A stretch of DNA of 64,000 bases from DASQFI01 sp035633215 (GCA_035633215.1 DASQFI010000039.1:310001-374000), one strand, 5' to 3'; shown: positions 1-16,040, numbered from the stretch's first letter. The notes: a model not told the origin generated them from the letters alone. Numbers and translations: made by a program.

Positions 1-158
1 ACGGCTGCGTCTTGAAGCGCGAGGGCGCTTCGCACTCCCTCTGGATGAATCCAGCGAACGGCGCTGTCGAAGCAGTGCCGCGACACGCAGAAATCGCAAA
101 TCTTCTCGCCCACAAGATCTGTCGCAACCTCGGAATCCAAGAACCGGGATCCGGTTAG
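1..158 (+). CDS. hicA: HicA-family mRNA interferase toxin, 5'-truncated by window edge
   Basis: This is the C-terminal 52 residues of a small protein, read from base 3 to a TAG at 156-158. The residues run from GCVLKREGASHSLWMNP to a tail with VPRHAEIANLLAHKICRNLGI. This matches the HicA family: a glycine/serine-histidine (GxSH) segment holding the catalytic histidine, then a conserved P-R-H-x-E-I segment and a C-terminal helix. HicA toxins are double-stranded-RNA-binding-fold ribonucleases that cut mRNA and are neutralised by HicB. The partner, if present, would be to the left of the window, since no HicB follows within the first 200 bases. The start is not visible. Family assignment is firm; whether the locus is a working toxin-antitoxin pair cannot be told. 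Confidence 0.82.
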   Translation, partial: GCVLKREGASHSLWMNPANGAVEAVPRHAEIANLLAHKICRNLGIQEPGSG

Positions 159-210
159 ACACCGCTGTCGACGAGTCTCGGATCGATCGCCCTATAGGTG
201 TTCTCGTTTG

Positions 211-1104
211 TCAGCGCTCGGTGGCCCAGGCCGGCGCAGTGACCTTGACGCCGTTCCGCCTCACGCCAATGAGCAGATCTCCGGGGCCGGTCGGCGGGAG
301 CGGCAGCGTATAGGTGACGGCGTACTGCGAGAGCAACAGGTCGGTCAGGCCCCTGGCGGTCTTCGCAAGCGAGAGCGTGTTGTTGATCGTCTCGCCGCGC
401 CCACCGCTCAGGTGTGTGACGCGCGCCATCACCGTCTCGGTCCACGTGATGCCACCGGATGGCGCAATCTCCACGCCCCAGAGCGCAGTGCCGGTGGCCT
501 TCAGGGCACCAGCAATCTGTTGCGGCTCAAGCCTCTCACTGCGGCCACCCGTTCGCGGCTCGAGGCTCACCATTGCAAGGACGACACGCCGCATCGTCGT
601 CTCCTTCTCGAGTGCGTTGGCGGCTTCAACGATGTCTGGCAGAAAGGAGTAGCCGCCGCTGATGACCTGGCCGACTAGGCGATCCATCGCGGCAGCATCC
701 TGGACGCTGGCAAATGCAACGCCTCGAGACTGCAACAGCCTGACGCCGACCCGGGTGGCCGGACTTCGCTCGCGCAGCGCGTCGACGACGGACGTCATGG
801 CGGCCCGCACGGACAGAATGTCATCGGTATGGAGATCGATCACGAAGACCAGCGACACCGGCTCCGCGGCAGGACGGACATCGAGCACAGTCTGGTCGCG
901 ATCATCGACGCGCACAGCAAAGTCCTTTGCGGCGAGGCCGAGGACTGGAGTGCCGCCAGCATCCGCGACGGCGACGTACGTGACGCTCGAGCTTGCTTGT
1001 GCCGAGACTCTGACGAAGACGAGCGACGTGACAGCGAGCGCAAGAAACAACAGTGCTGACCCGCGGGTCCATGTCTCGAAGGTCAAGGCGAGCCTTCCGA
1101 TCAT
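211..1104 (-). CDS. Secreted VWFA-related-domain protein
   Basis: A 297-residue protein with an N-terminal hydrophobic segment (about residues 14-34, ending VRVSAQ) that looks like a signal peptide. It continues as an Ig-like strand region (VLGLAAKDFAVRVDDRDQTVLDV) and a von Willebrand factor A-like domain beginning at SLVFVIDLH. The order 'V-x-D-x-x-G-x-P-V-x-G-L-x-x-x-D-F-x-V-x-x-D' followed by a VWA fold is typical of the VWFA-related domain proteins abundant in Acidobacteriota. The MIDAS motif is poor (DLHTD instead of DxSxS), so metal binding is doubtful. It lies 30 bp downstream of the next secreted protein and may be co-transcribed with it. Function is unknown; an extracytoplasmic adhesion or scaffold role is only inference. 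Confidence 0.7.
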   Translation of the reverse strand: MIGRLALTFETWTRGSALLFLALAVTSLVFVRVSAQASSSVTYVAVADAGGTPVLGLAAKDFAVRVDDRDQTVLDVRPAAEPVSLVFVIDLHTDDILSVRAAMTSVVDALRERSPATRVGVRLLQSRGVAFASVQDAAAMDRLVGQVISGGYSFLPDIVEAANALEKETTMRRVVLAMVSLEPRTGGRSERLEPQQIAGALKATGTALWGVEIAPSGGITWTETVMARVTHLSGGRGETINNTLSLAKTARGLTDLLLSQYAVTYTLPLPPTGPGDLLIGVRRNGVKVTAPAWATER

Positions 1105-1134
1105 GGCAGTTGGTGATTCCGCTGCGAGCCGACG

Positions 1135-1722
1135 TCAGGACTTCCTGTAGATTCGCCGGAACGGCGTAGGCGTCGCGACCGCGCGCCCCCACGGCAGCGG
1201 ATCGGCAACGATGAGACTCTCCCAGACCAACGCACCGTCGGCCTCCAGCGAGATCGCTTCCCGCACGGTCCGGCGAGTCTCGGCGAATGCAGGCGTCCGA
1301 CCCGGCGCGGTCGTCCTCTGCTTCTCGTACGTCATGATCACCAGGTGCCGGCCCGCCCACGTCGCCTTCGAGATCGACTCGTGCAGCGTGGTCGTCATCG
1401 CTTTGAGAGATTGGGGCCACGGCGGCGGATCGGCGACGATCTGGCTCGGGTGCTCCGTCCCATCCAGGATGTAGATCGTCCGCATGGGATATGAGGTCTC
1501 CGAAGACCACCCGGCGGTTGATGCCGTAACCCGAAAGGCCGTCGAATCGACCGTCAGCGTCGTCCCATCCTGCGTGATCGTCATGCTGCGGTTGGGCGGA
1601 TAACTGATCGTGGGCGAGACCGCCGTCCATTTCCCCGAGAAGTCTGGAAGGCTTTGGCCGTCCAGTGCCACCGTGAGCGGCGCCATGACCATCAGTCCGG
1701 CAACGAGGAGAATGCGGAACAT
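1135..1722 (-). CDS. Secreted hypothetical protein (PDFSGKW motif)
   Basis: A 195-residue protein starting MFRILLVAGLMVMAPLTVALDGQ, a clear signal peptide, followed by the motif LPDFSGKWTAV. The 'DFSGxW' start of the mature chain recurs in many secreted acidobacterial proteins of unknown function with lipocalin-like beta-rich folds. The body is rich in beta-strand-like patches (SMTITQDGTTLTVDS) and has no recognisable catalytic motif. The ATG at 1722 is preceded by a strong AAGGAGG Shine-Dalgarno sequence, which fixes the start. It precedes the VWFA-related gene on the same strand, so the two probably form a short transcription unit of exported proteins. Function is not assigned. Confidence 0.65.
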   Translation of the reverse strand: MFRILLVAGLMVMAPLTVALDGQSLPDFSGKWTAVSPTISYPPNRSMTITQDGTTLTVDSTAFRVTASTAGWSSETSYPMRTIYILDGTEHPSQIVADPPPWPQSLKAMTTTLHESISKATWAGRHLVIMTYEKQRTTAPGRTPAFAETRRTVREAISLEADGALVWESLIVADPLPWGRAVATPTPFRRIYRKS

Positions 1723-1844
1723 CGGTCCTCCTTCGAGCGTGAGACGACCCGTCGGAAAAGGTTAGGCCTCCACCAGACAGTCGTCAATCAGAACGGTCAT
1801 GTCACGAGCTTGGAGGGTCCTGGACGATCGCGACACAAGATAAC

Positions 1845-1871
1845 GGGCGCGCCCACCTCGTGAGCGCGCCC
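1845..1871 (-). terminator. GC-rich hairpin downstream of rpoC
   Basis: A perfect 8-bp stem, GGGCGCGC at 1845-1852 pairing with GCGCGCCC at 1864-1871, with an 11-nt loop. It sits about 50 bp past the rpoC stop, where a terminator is expected. There is no U-tract after it, so it may work as a weak or factor-assisted terminator or simply protect the 3' end. Confidence 0.4.
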
Positions 1872-1882
1872 GCCATTCCGTA

Positions 1883-1918
1883 GTTCGAAGTCCGAACTTC
1901 GAAGTTTGACGTTCGAAG
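1883..1918 (-). repeat. TTCGAAG-type heptad repeat abutting rpoC stop
   Basis: Degenerate 7-bp units of the TTCGAAG type in both orientations. On the minus strand the repeat starts on the base after the rpoC TAA (TAA|CTTCGAACG). It belongs to the same family as the repeats at 10489-10625 and 47546-47585. Confidence 0.75.
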
Positions 1919-10455
<8,537 letters not shown>

Positions 10456-10488
10456 TAATAAACCTCTGGAGAAAAGAGCCCGCGGGCA

Positions 10489-10625
10489 ACTTCGAACTTC
10501 AAACGTCGAACTTCGAACACCGGAACACCCTGACGCTGGTCATCCGATCTTTTGAAAGAGAAAAGATGACGCGCGACAGTTCATTCCTCCGTTCCAAGTT
10601 CGCAGTTCGAAGTTCGACGTTGCGA
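10489..10625. repeat. Inverted TTCGAAG-type heptad arrays before rpoB
   Basis: The left arm (10489-10519) reads CTTCGAA-like units and the right arm (10591-10625) reads TTCGAAG-like units. The transcript can therefore fold into a long imperfect hairpin around about 70 bp of unrelated sequence. Confidence 0.7.
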
Positions 10626-10655
10626 AGCGCAACCCCGCACCCGCCAGACTGACTG

Positions 10656-10680
10656 CCCGCGCGGCCAGTGGCCGCGCGGG
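10656..10680 (-). terminator. Hairpin after rplL, candidate attenuator before rpoB
   Basis: CCCGCGCGGCCA and TGGCCGCGCGGG form a near-perfect palindrome with a one-base centre. It lies 76 bp after the rplL stop. In E. coli a partial terminator between rplL and rpoB sets the ratio of ribosomal protein to polymerase; the position here suggests the same role. There is no U-tract. Confidence 0.45.
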
Positions 10681-10756
10681 ATGAGCATTCCGAGAGACCG
10701 GCGGCCTGAAGCGCGCCGGCTCCATCGAACGGCGCGCGCATGACGCGCGCGCGAGG

Positions 10757-11146
10757 TCACTTGACCTCGACCTTGGCGCCCGCCTCCTCGAACTTCTTCT
10801 TGATGGCGGCCGCTTCGTCCTTCGACACGCCTTCCTTGATCGGCTTGGGGGCCGATTCAACGAGGTCCTTGGCTTCCTTCAACCCCAGGCTGGTCACTTC
10901 GCGGACGGCCTTGATGACGTTGATCTTGTTGCCGCCGATCTCGGTCAGCGTGACGGTGAACTCGGTCTTCTCCTCGACCGCCGCGGCTGCGCCGCCGGCA
11001 GCCATCATGCCGGGCATCGCCATCGGCATGGCCGCCGCGGCGGACACGCCGAGCTCCGCCTCGAGCGCCTTGACGAGCTGCGACAGCTCGAGCACCGAGA
11101 TCCCTTTGATGTATTCCACGACCTGTTGCTGCGTCACTTCGGCCAT
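10757..11146 (-). CDS. rplL: 50S ribosomal protein L7/L12
   Basis: A 129-residue protein that forms the stalk of the large ribosomal subunit and recruits GTPase factors. The N-terminal dimerisation domain (VVEYIKGISVLELSQLVKALEAE) is followed by an Ala/Met/Gly-rich hinge (AAAAMPMAMPGMMAAGGAAAA). The C-terminal factor-binding domain contains KINVIKAVREVTSLGLKEAKDLVE and ends AKVEVK. The start is fixed by the conserved MAEVTQQQVVEYIK. It follows rplJ after a 122-bp spacer made largely of AACTTAG-type heptad repeats. It is the last ribosomal gene before rpoB. Confidence 0.97.
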   Translation of the reverse strand: MAEVTQQQVVEYIKGISVLELSQLVKALEAELGVSAAAAMPMAMPGMMAAGGAAAAVEEKTEFTVTLTEIGGNKINVIKAVREVTSLGLKEAKDLVESAPKPIKEGVSKDEAAAIKKKFEEAGAKVEVK

Positions 11147-11170
11147 TGTTCTCTCCTGAAAAAACTCTGT

Positions 11171-11296
11171 AACTTAGAACTTAGAACTCAGAACTTGATT
11201 CTTTAACTCTGAACCGAACCACGGCATCTCCTATTAAACAGATGCGCGCCGAGCGCGCCACCGCCGTTCTACGGTCTAAGTTCTGAGTTCTCAGTT
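11171..11296. repeat. Inverted AACTTAG-type heptad arrays, invading the 3' end of rplJ
   Basis: The left arm at 11171-11197 reads AACTTAGAACTTAGAACT and the right arm at 11274-11296 reads its complement type (TCTAAGTTCTGAGTTCTC). The right arm lies inside the rplJ reading frame and codes for its last residues (ENSELRP). Between the arms is a small GC-rich hairpin of GCGCGC pairing with GCGCGC. Confidence 0.75.
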
Positions 11297-11832
11297 GTCG
11301 TTGTCTCCGCTTCAGACTTCTTCCGGTCCGCCGCGGCCAGCACGTTCATCAAGTCGCGCGGCACGGCGGACAACACCGTCACGAGCTGCTGCATCGGCGC
11401 CTGCAGCACGAACAGCAGCTTCGCGTAGAGCTCAGGCTTGCTGGGCAGGCTGGCGAGGTCGTTCACCGCCGCCGGCGTGACCTCGCGGCCCTGCACGATG
11501 GCCGCCTTGATGCTCATCTTCGGCGTGGCCTTCACGAACGTCGTGAGGGCCTTGACCATCGCGACCGGGTCCTGGCCCGTATACACGACGGCCGTCGTCC
11601 CGGCGAAGTGCGCCGTGAACGGCTCGAAGGACGTGCCCGCGGCCGCCCGCCTGGCGAGCGTGTTCTTGACGACCTTGTACGACGCGCCGGCGGCCCGAAT
11701 CTGCCGGCGCAGCTCGGTCACCTGCGGCACCGTGACGCCTCGGTAGTCCACCAGCACCGCGGTCTCGGCGTCTTTGAAGGCCGCGGTGAGATCGTTCAGT
11801 TCCGTCTCTTTTTCCGCTCTGCTAACGGCCAT
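11269..11832 (-). CDS. rplJ: 50S ribosomal protein L10
   Basis: A 187-residue protein that anchors the L7/L12 stalk to 23S rRNA. It starts MAVSRAEKETELNDLTAAFKDAE. The typical L10 segment VDYRGVTVPQVTELRRQIRAAGA is followed by YKVVKNTLARRAA. The C-terminal helix that binds L7/L12 dimers is present (LMNVLAAADRKKSE). The last residues, TTTTENSELRP, are coded by an intergenic heptad repeat and so look like an acquired extension. The gene starts one base after the rplA stop, in the usual rplA-rplJ-rplL order. L10 normally represses its own mRNA through a leader; no such leader fits in this one-base gap. Confidence 0.96.
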   Translation of the reverse strand: MAVSRAEKETELNDLTAAFKDAETAVLVDYRGVTVPQVTELRRQIRAAGASYKVVKNTLARRAAAGTSFEPFTAHFAGTTAVVYTGQDPVAMVKALTTFVKATPKMSIKAAIVQGREVTPAAVNDLASLPSKPELYAKLLFVLQAPMQQLVTVLSAVPRDLMNVLAAADRKKSEAETTTTENSELRP

Positions 11833-11833
11833 A

Positions 11834-12544
11834 TCAGTGCTTCACCAGTTCCTCGACGTGCGACGTGTCGATGTCCACGCCCGGGCCCATCGTCGACGAC
11901 ATCGTGACGCTCTTCAGGTACTTGCCCTTGGCCGTCGACGGCTTGGCCTTGACGATGTTCTCCATGAGGGCGTGGGCGTTGGCGATCAGCCGCTCCTTGT
12001 CGAACGAAATCTTGCCGATCGGCGCGTGCACGATGCCCGCCTTGTCCACGCGGAATTCGACCTTCCCGGCCTTGATTTCCTGCACCGCCCTGGTGACTTC
12101 GAGCGTCACCGTGCCGGTCTTCGGGTTGGGCATCAGGCCGCGCGGGCCGAGCACCTTCCCGAGCTTGCCGACGGCGCGCATCATGTCAGGCGTCGCGACG
12201 ACGGCGTCGAAGTCCATCCAGCCGCCCATGATGCGCTCGACGAGCTCCTCGCCGCCGATCTCATCGGCGCCCGCCTCTTTCGCTTCACGCTGTTTCTCGG
12301 CGTTGGCGATGACGAGCACCTTCTTCGACTTGCCGAGGCCGTGCGGCAGCACGACGGTGCCGCGCACCATCTGATCCGAGTGCTTCGGATCGACGCCGAG
12401 GCGGACGGCTATCTCGACCGTCTCGTCGAACTTCGTGTACTTCACCTTCTGAAGAAGCGGCACGGCCTCCTCGATCGAGTGTGTCTTCGTCGGGACCTGC
12501 TGTCGCGCCGCCTGATACTTCTTCCCTCGCGTCCGCATCTCCAC
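11834..12544 (-). CDS. rplA: 50S ribosomal protein L1
   Basis: A 236-residue protein that binds 23S rRNA at the L1 stalk and helps release E-site tRNA. The sequence has the expected length. It contains the hallmarks KFDETVEIAVRLGVDPKHSDQMVRG, the lysine/glycine stretch around VLGPRGLMPNPKTGTV, and GKVEFRVDKAGIVHAPIGK near the end. The start is MEMRTRGKKYQAARQ; the downstream MRTRGKKY start is equally possible. It lies between rplK and rplJ. L1 often represses the rplKA message through an rRNA mimic; I did not identify that site here. Confidence 0.96.
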   Translation of the reverse strand: MEMRTRGKKYQAARQQVPTKTHSIEEAVPLLQKVKYTKFDETVEIAVRLGVDPKHSDQMVRGTVVLPHGLGKSKKVLVIANAEKQREAKEAGADEIGGEELVERIMGGWMDFDAVVATPDMMRAVGKLGKVLGPRGLMPNPKTGTVTLEVTRAVQEIKAGKVEFRVDKAGIVHAPIGKISFDKERLIANAHALMENIVKAKPSTAKGKYLKSVTMSSTMGPGVDIDTSHVEELVKH

Positions 12545-12599
12545 TGCCTCAATACATTTCTGAGTTCGACCACATCACCGCGTCACGACGTTCCCGTCG

Positions 12600-13025
12600 C
12601 TAGTCAATGACATCGAGCCCCATCGACCTGGCCGTCCCCCTGACCGACTGCATCGCCGACTCGAGCGTGTCGCAGTTCAGATCGGGCAGCTTCAGCCTGG
12701 CGATCTCGGCAACCTGTTTGGTGGTCACCGTGCCGACCTTCGTCTTGTTCGGCTCGCCGGACCCCTTGGCGATGTTGGCGGCGCGCTTCAGCAGCACCGC
12801 GGCCGGCGGCGTCTTCGTGATGAACGAGTACGACCGGTCCGAATAAATCGTCACGACGACCGGAATGATCAGCCCGTCGTCTTTCGCCGTCTTCGCGTTG
12901 AAGTTCTTGCAGAAGTCCATGATGTTCAGGCCGTGCGGGCCGAGCGCGGTCCCGACGGGCGGGGCAGGCGTCGCCTTCCCCGCGGCAATCTGCAGCTTCA
13001 CTTGCGCACTGATCTTCTTGGCCAT
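12600..13025 (-). CDS. rplK: 50S ribosomal protein L11
   Basis: A 141-residue protein of the GTPase-associated centre of the large subunit. It starts MAKKISAQVKLQIAAGKATPAPPVGTALG, the standard L11 opening including the proline-rich segment targeted by thiopeptides. The C-terminal rRNA-binding domain contains TKQVAEIARLKLPDLNCDTLESAMQSVRGTARSMGLDV. It follows nusG after an 84-bp spacer with a palindromic repeat and precedes rplA by 55 bp, the normal bacterial order. Confidence 0.97.
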   Translation of the reverse strand: MAKKISAQVKLQIAAGKATPAPPVGTALGPHGLNIMDFCKNFNAKTAKDDGLIIPVVVTIYSDRSYSFITKTPPAAVLLKRAANIAKGSGEPNKTKVGTVTTKQVAEIARLKLPDLNCDTLESAMQSVRGTARSMGLDVID

Positions 13026-13060
13026 ATTTCAATCAACAGCTATCTGACGTCACCTACAGC

Positions 13061-13092
13061 GGGGACAGGGCTAAAGAGCGACCCCTGTCCCC
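13061..13092. repeat. Palindromic GGGGACAGG repeat in nusG-rplK spacer
   Basis: GGGGACAGGG at 13061-13070 pairs with CCCTGTCCCC at 13083-13092 around a 12-nt loop. It is a REP-like element of a type common in intergenic DNA of this lineage (recalled, not searched). Confidence 0.6.
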
Positions 13093-13109
13093 TCTCTGCC
13101 CGCTGCTCG

Positions 13110-13667
13110 TCAGAGCTTCTCCACCTGCAAGAAATCCAATTCCACCGGCGTCGCGCGGCCGAAGATCGTCACCATGACCTTCAGGGTGTTGCGATCCGTG
13201 TTCACGTCGTCGACGACGCCGTTGAAGCTGGCAAACGGCCCTTCGTTGATGCGGACCTGGTCGCCGCGCTCGAACGAGTACTTCGGCTTGGGCTTCTCGG
13301 CGGCGACCGTCACCTGGTGCAAGATCTGGTCGACTTCCTCGCGCGAGAGGGGCGAGGGCTTGGGCCCGGCGCCCACGAACCCGGTGACTTTCGGCGTGTT
13401 CTTCACGACGTGCCACGCGTGGTCGGACATGTGCATCTCGACCAAGATGTAGCCCGGGAAGAACCGCCGCGAGCTCTTCACTTCCCGCCCGCCGCGCTTC
13501 TCGACGATGTCCTCGGTCGGGATCAGGATTTCGCCGATCTGGTCCACGAGGCCGTACGCCTGCACGCGCTGCTCGAGCGACTCCTTCACCTTGTTCTCGA
13601 ACCCCGAGTAGGTGTGGATGATGTACCAATGCTTGGTCCGATCGTCGGTCATCGTCGACACGCTCAT
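13110..13667 (-). CDS. nusG: Transcription termination/antitermination protein NusG
   Basis: A 185-residue RNA polymerase elongation factor. The chosen ATG at 13667 overlaps the secE stop (ATGA), giving MSVSTMTDDRTKHWYIIHTYSGFENK; a start eight codons upstream is also open. The NGN domain is seen in WYIIHTYSGFENKVKESLEQR and in the FFPGYILVEMHMSDHAWHVVKNTPKVTGFVG segment. The C-terminal KOW domain begins FERGDQVRINEGPFASFNG. NusG couples polymerase to Rho and ribosomal protein S10. It follows secE as in most bacteria. Confidence 0.96.
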   Translation of the reverse strand: MSVSTMTDDRTKHWYIIHTYSGFENKVKESLEQRVQAYGLVDQIGEILIPTEDIVEKRGGREVKSSRRFFPGYILVEMHMSDHAWHVVKNTPKVTGFVGAGPKPSPLSREEVDQILHQVTVAAEKPKPKYSFERGDQVRINEGPFASFNGVVDDVNTDRNTLKVMVTIFGRATPVELDFLQVEKL

Positions 13668-13915
13668 GCTCCGACCCGCGTGTAGATCCACTCGACGAGC
13701 TTCGTCAACGCGATGTCGACGGTGTAGAGATAGACCCCGAACAGGAGCGACACCAGGATCACGACGACGGTCGTGGCCCAGACCTCGCGGCGGGTCGGCC
13801 AGGTCACGCGGCCCAGCTCGCCTCTCACGTCGATGAGGAACCGCCGCGCGCGGCCAAACCAGCCGGCGACTTGCTCTGGCGACTCCTTGAGGTTGTCCAG
13901 CATTGCTGCCTTCAT
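13664..13915 (-). CDS. secE: Preprotein translocase subunit SecE
   Basis: An 83-residue inner-membrane protein. SecE clamps SecY in the Sec translocon. The conserved amphipathic segment ELGRVTWPTRREVWATT is followed by one membrane span (VVVILVSLLFGVYLYTVDIAL) and a short tail, the layout of the single-span SecE found in most bacteria. The stop overlaps the nusG start by four bases. It follows the tRNA-Trp gene after a 218-bp repeat-rich spacer. Confidence 0.95.
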   Translation of the reverse strand: MKAAMLDNLKESPEQVAGWFGRARRFLIDVRGELGRVTWPTRREVWATTVVVILVSLLFGVYLYTVDIALTKLVEWIYTRVGA

Positions 13916-13953
13916 TTGAGACTCGCTTACCCGTGTTCTTTTCTCGCTTGTCT

Positions 13954-14033
13954 TACTTGCCTACGGGGCCCCACCCCCTCACCCGCCCTGCGGCGGTCTT
14001 TACATACTTGCTCGCGGGGCCCCACCCCCGCTC
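13954..14033. repeat. Direct repeat with GGGGCCCCACCCC core
   Basis: Two copies (13954-13980 and 14005-14033) share TACTTGC followed by a few bases and then the palindromic core GGGGCCCC and ACCCCC. The same sequence occurs twice inside the alr coding region (25543-25572 and 25617-25636). Confidence 0.65.
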
Positions 14034-14078
14034 GACCTTCGACTTCGCTCAGGTCGACCCTGAGCTTGCCGAAGGGTC
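14034..14078. repeat. Palindromic repeat, GACTTCGCTCAGG type
   Basis: An imperfect inverted repeat: GACCTTCGACTTCGCTCAGG against CCCTGAGCTTGCCGAAGGGTC around a four-base centre. This resembles a REP-like palindrome that is widespread in several phyla. Confidence 0.6.
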
Positions 14079-14133
14079 GCCCGCCGTGCGGCGCTCGCCA
14101 AGCCTCGCTCTCCTCGGGCGGTCGATCTATTAC

Positions 14134-14209
14134 TGGCAGGCCAGGAGGGACTCGAACCCCCAGCCCTCGGTTTTGGAGACCGATGCTCTGCCAGTTGAGC
14201 TACTGGCCT
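14134..14209 (-). tRNA. trnW: tRNA-Trp (anticodon CCA)
   Basis: The minus strand gives a full cloverleaf: acceptor AGGCCAG pairing with CTGGCCT, discriminator G and an encoded CCA end. The anticodon loop CTCCAAA sits on a CGGT-type stem, so the anticodon is CCA. The T loop is GTTCGAGTC. It lies between rpmG and secE, the usual place in the tuf-secE-nusG block. Confidence 0.95.
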
Positions 14210-14226
14210 GTGTACTGACTCCATCC

Positions 14227-14346
14227 ATTGATCGATCGATCTATCGCTCTATCGATCTATTGAAACACTCGCGCGCTGACGCGCGACTTCGGTTCCCGGC
14301 TGAGTTCTTCAATAGCTCGATAGATCGATCGATCAATCGATCGATT
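14227..14346. repeat. GATC-rich inverted repeat immediately after rpmG
   Basis: Arms at 14227-14264 and 14308-14346 are built from GATCGATC/GATCTATC units and are reverse complements with a few differences. The core is about 40 bp and GC-rich. On the minus strand the element begins one base after the rpmG stop codon. A related element is at 41786-41925. Confidence 0.75.
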
Positions 14347-14347
14347 C

Positions 14348-14497
14348 TCATTTGCTTTCCTTGTGCGCCGTGTGCTTGCGACAGTACCGGCAGAACTTGT
14401 TGAACTCGAGCCGCTCGGAGCTCTTCCTGCGGTTCTTCGTCGTGCTGTAGTTCCGCCGTTTGCACTCGGTGCACGCCAGGGTGACGATTTCACGCAT
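14348..14497 (-). CDS. rpmG: 50S ribosomal protein L33
   Basis: A 49-residue protein starting MREIVTLACTECKRRNYSTT and ending KHTAHKESK. Two cysteine pairs, CTEC and CRYC, form the zinc-binding site of the C+ type of L33. It is too short to stand out as an open frame but the sequence is unmistakable. It lies 37 bp downstream of tuf, as in many bacteria where tuf is followed by rpmG, a tRNA-Trp, secE and nusG. The stop codon is followed directly by a GATC-type repeat. Confidence 0.95.
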   Translation of the reverse strand: MREIVTLACTECKRRNYSTTKNRRKSSERLEFNKFCRYCRKHTAHKESK

Positions 14498-14534
14498 CAA
14501 CGTGATCCTTGCATGTGTGAGGTGAGGTAATCTC

Positions 14535-15734
14535 TCAATCCACGATGTCCGAGATGGTTCCCGCGCCGACCGTGCGGCCGCCCTCGCGGATCGCGAACCG
14601 GCTGCCCTTTTCGATCGCGACCGGCACCTGCAGCTCGGCCGAAATCGCGGTGTTGTCGCCCGGCATCACCATCTCGACGCCTTCGGGCAGGTGGAGCGAG
14701 CCCGTGACGTCGGTCGTCCGGATGTAGAACTGCGGACGATAGCCATTGAAGAACGGCGTGTGCCGGCCGCCCTCTTCCTTCGAGAGGATGTACACCTCGG
14801 CCTTGAACTTCGTGTGCGGCGTAATCGAGCCGGGCTTGGCCAGCACCTGACCGCGCTCGACGTCGTCCTTTTCCACGCCGCGCAGCAGCACCCCGATGTT
14901 GTCGCCAGCCACGCCCTCGTCGAGCAGCTTGCGGAACATCTCTACGCCCGTGACGATCTTCTTTTCGGTCGCCTTGAACCCGACGATCTCGATTTCCTCG
15001 CTGACCTTGACCTTGCCGCGCTCGACGCGCCCGGTCACGACGGTGCCGCGGCCCGAGATCGAGAACACGTCCTCGATCGGCATCAGGAACGGCTTGTCCA
15101 CTTCGCGCTGCGGCATCGGGATGTAGGAATCGATCGCCTCCATCAGCTTGAGGACGCCGTCGACGCTCTCCTGGTCGCCCTGGATCGCTTTCAGCGCCGA
15201 GACGCGGACGACCGGCAGGTCGTCGCCCGGATAGCCATAGCTCTTCAGCAGATCGCGCACTTCGAGCTCGACCAGGTCGAGCAACTCCGGGTCGTCGACC
15301 GCGTCCACCTTGTTGAGGGCGACGACGAGGTACGGCACGTTGACCTGGCGGGCGAGCAGGACGTGCTCGCGCGTCTGCGGCATGGGGCCGTCGACCGCGC
15401 TCACGACCAGGATCGCGCCGTCCATCTGCGCGGCGCCGGTGATCATGTTCTTGATGTAGTCGGCATGACCCGGACAGTCGACGTGCGCGTAGTGCCGCTT
15501 CGCGGTGCTGTACTCGACGTGGCTCGTCGCGATCGTGAGGATCTTGGTCTCGTCGCGACGGCCCTGCGATTCGGAGGCCTTGGCCACCTCGTCGTACGGG
15601 ACGTACTTGGCCCACCCCTTGTCGGCGGCGACCTTCGTGAGGGCCGCGGTCAACGTGGTTTTGCCGTGATCGATGTGGCCGATGGTGCCGACATTGACGT
15701 GCGGCTTCGAACGATCGAACTTCTCCTTCGCCAT
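14535..15734 (-). CDS. tuf: Translation elongation factor Tu
   Basis: A 399-residue GTPase that delivers aminoacyl-tRNA to the ribosome. It starts MAKEKFDRSKPHVNVGTIGH. The P-loop is GHIDHGKTT, switch II is DCPGHADY, and the guanine-specificity motif is NKVD, followed by SALK. Domains 2 and 3 follow with the usual GRGTVVTGRVERG and TPHTKFKAEVY segments. It is preceded by tRNA-Thr(GGU) and followed by rpmG. The four tRNAs upstream read in the same direction, so tRNAs and tuf are probably one transcript from the promoter at 16613-16642. Confidence 0.98.
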   Translation of the reverse strand: MAKEKFDRSKPHVNVGTIGHIDHGKTTLTAALTKVAADKGWAKYVPYDEVAKASESQGRRDETKILTIATSHVEYSTAKRHYAHVDCPGHADYIKNMITGAAQMDGAILVVSAVDGPMPQTREHVLLARQVNVPYLVVALNKVDAVDDPELLDLVELEVRDLLKSYGYPGDDLPVVRVSALKAIQGDQESVDGVLKLMEAIDSYIPMPQREVDKPFLMPIEDVFSISGRGTVVTGRVERGKVKVSEEIEIVGFKATEKKIVTGVEMFRKLLDEGVAGDNIGVLLRGVEKDDVERGQVLAKPGSITPHTKFKAEVYILSKEEGGRHTPFFNGYRPQFYIRTTDVTGSLHLPEGVEMVMPGDNTAISAELQVPVAIEKGSRFAIREGGRTVGAGTISDIVD

Positions 15735-15780
15735 TGCTGTCTGTCCCTCGTGAGAAACACAGTTGAGTTTGTTACGTCAC

Positions 15781-15856
<76 letters not shown>

Positions 15857-15926
15857 CTTCGCGCCTCCGGCGCTTCGGCCGACAAGTCGGCCTGTCCCCG
15901 ACCGGCCGTTCCAGTCATCTGGCTTG

Positions 15927-15968
15927 CCAACCGAAGCTCGCTCAGAATCATTGGCGAGCGAAGGTTGG
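15927..15968 (-). repeat. Hairpin overlapping the CCA end of tRNA-Gly
   Basis: In the transcript, CCAACC at the 3' end of the tRNA pairs with GGTTGG some 35 bases downstream, and an inner GCTCGC pairs with GCGAGC. The encoded CCA of the tRNA is thus the first strand of a hairpin. The preceding GGCTTG is shared with the element next to tRNA-Tyr. Confidence 0.55.
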
Positions 15969-16040
15969 AGCGGGAGACGGGGATCGAACCCGCGACCAAC
16001 AGCTTGGAAGGCTGTGACTCTACCACTGAGTTACTCCCGC
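15966..16040 (-). tRNA. trnG: tRNA-Gly (anticodon TCC)
   Basis: Acceptor GCGGGAG pairs with CTCCCGC; discriminator T and CCA are encoded. The anticodon arm CAGCCTTCCAAGCTG gives UCC. The D arm AACTCAGTGGTAGAGT and T loop GTTCGATCC are normal. Third in the tRNA cluster ahead of tuf. Confidence 0.95.

Larger units (their letters stand above)
10456..10756 (-). other. rplL-rpoB spacer: hairpin plus heptad inverted repeat
   Basis: This 301-bp gap holds no gene. Next to rplL is a perfect hairpin (10656-10680). Between it and rpoB is an inverted pair of TTCGAAG-type heptad arrays (10489-10519 and 10591-10625). No clear promoter with good -35 and -10 boxes was seen for rpoB. Confidence 0.7.
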
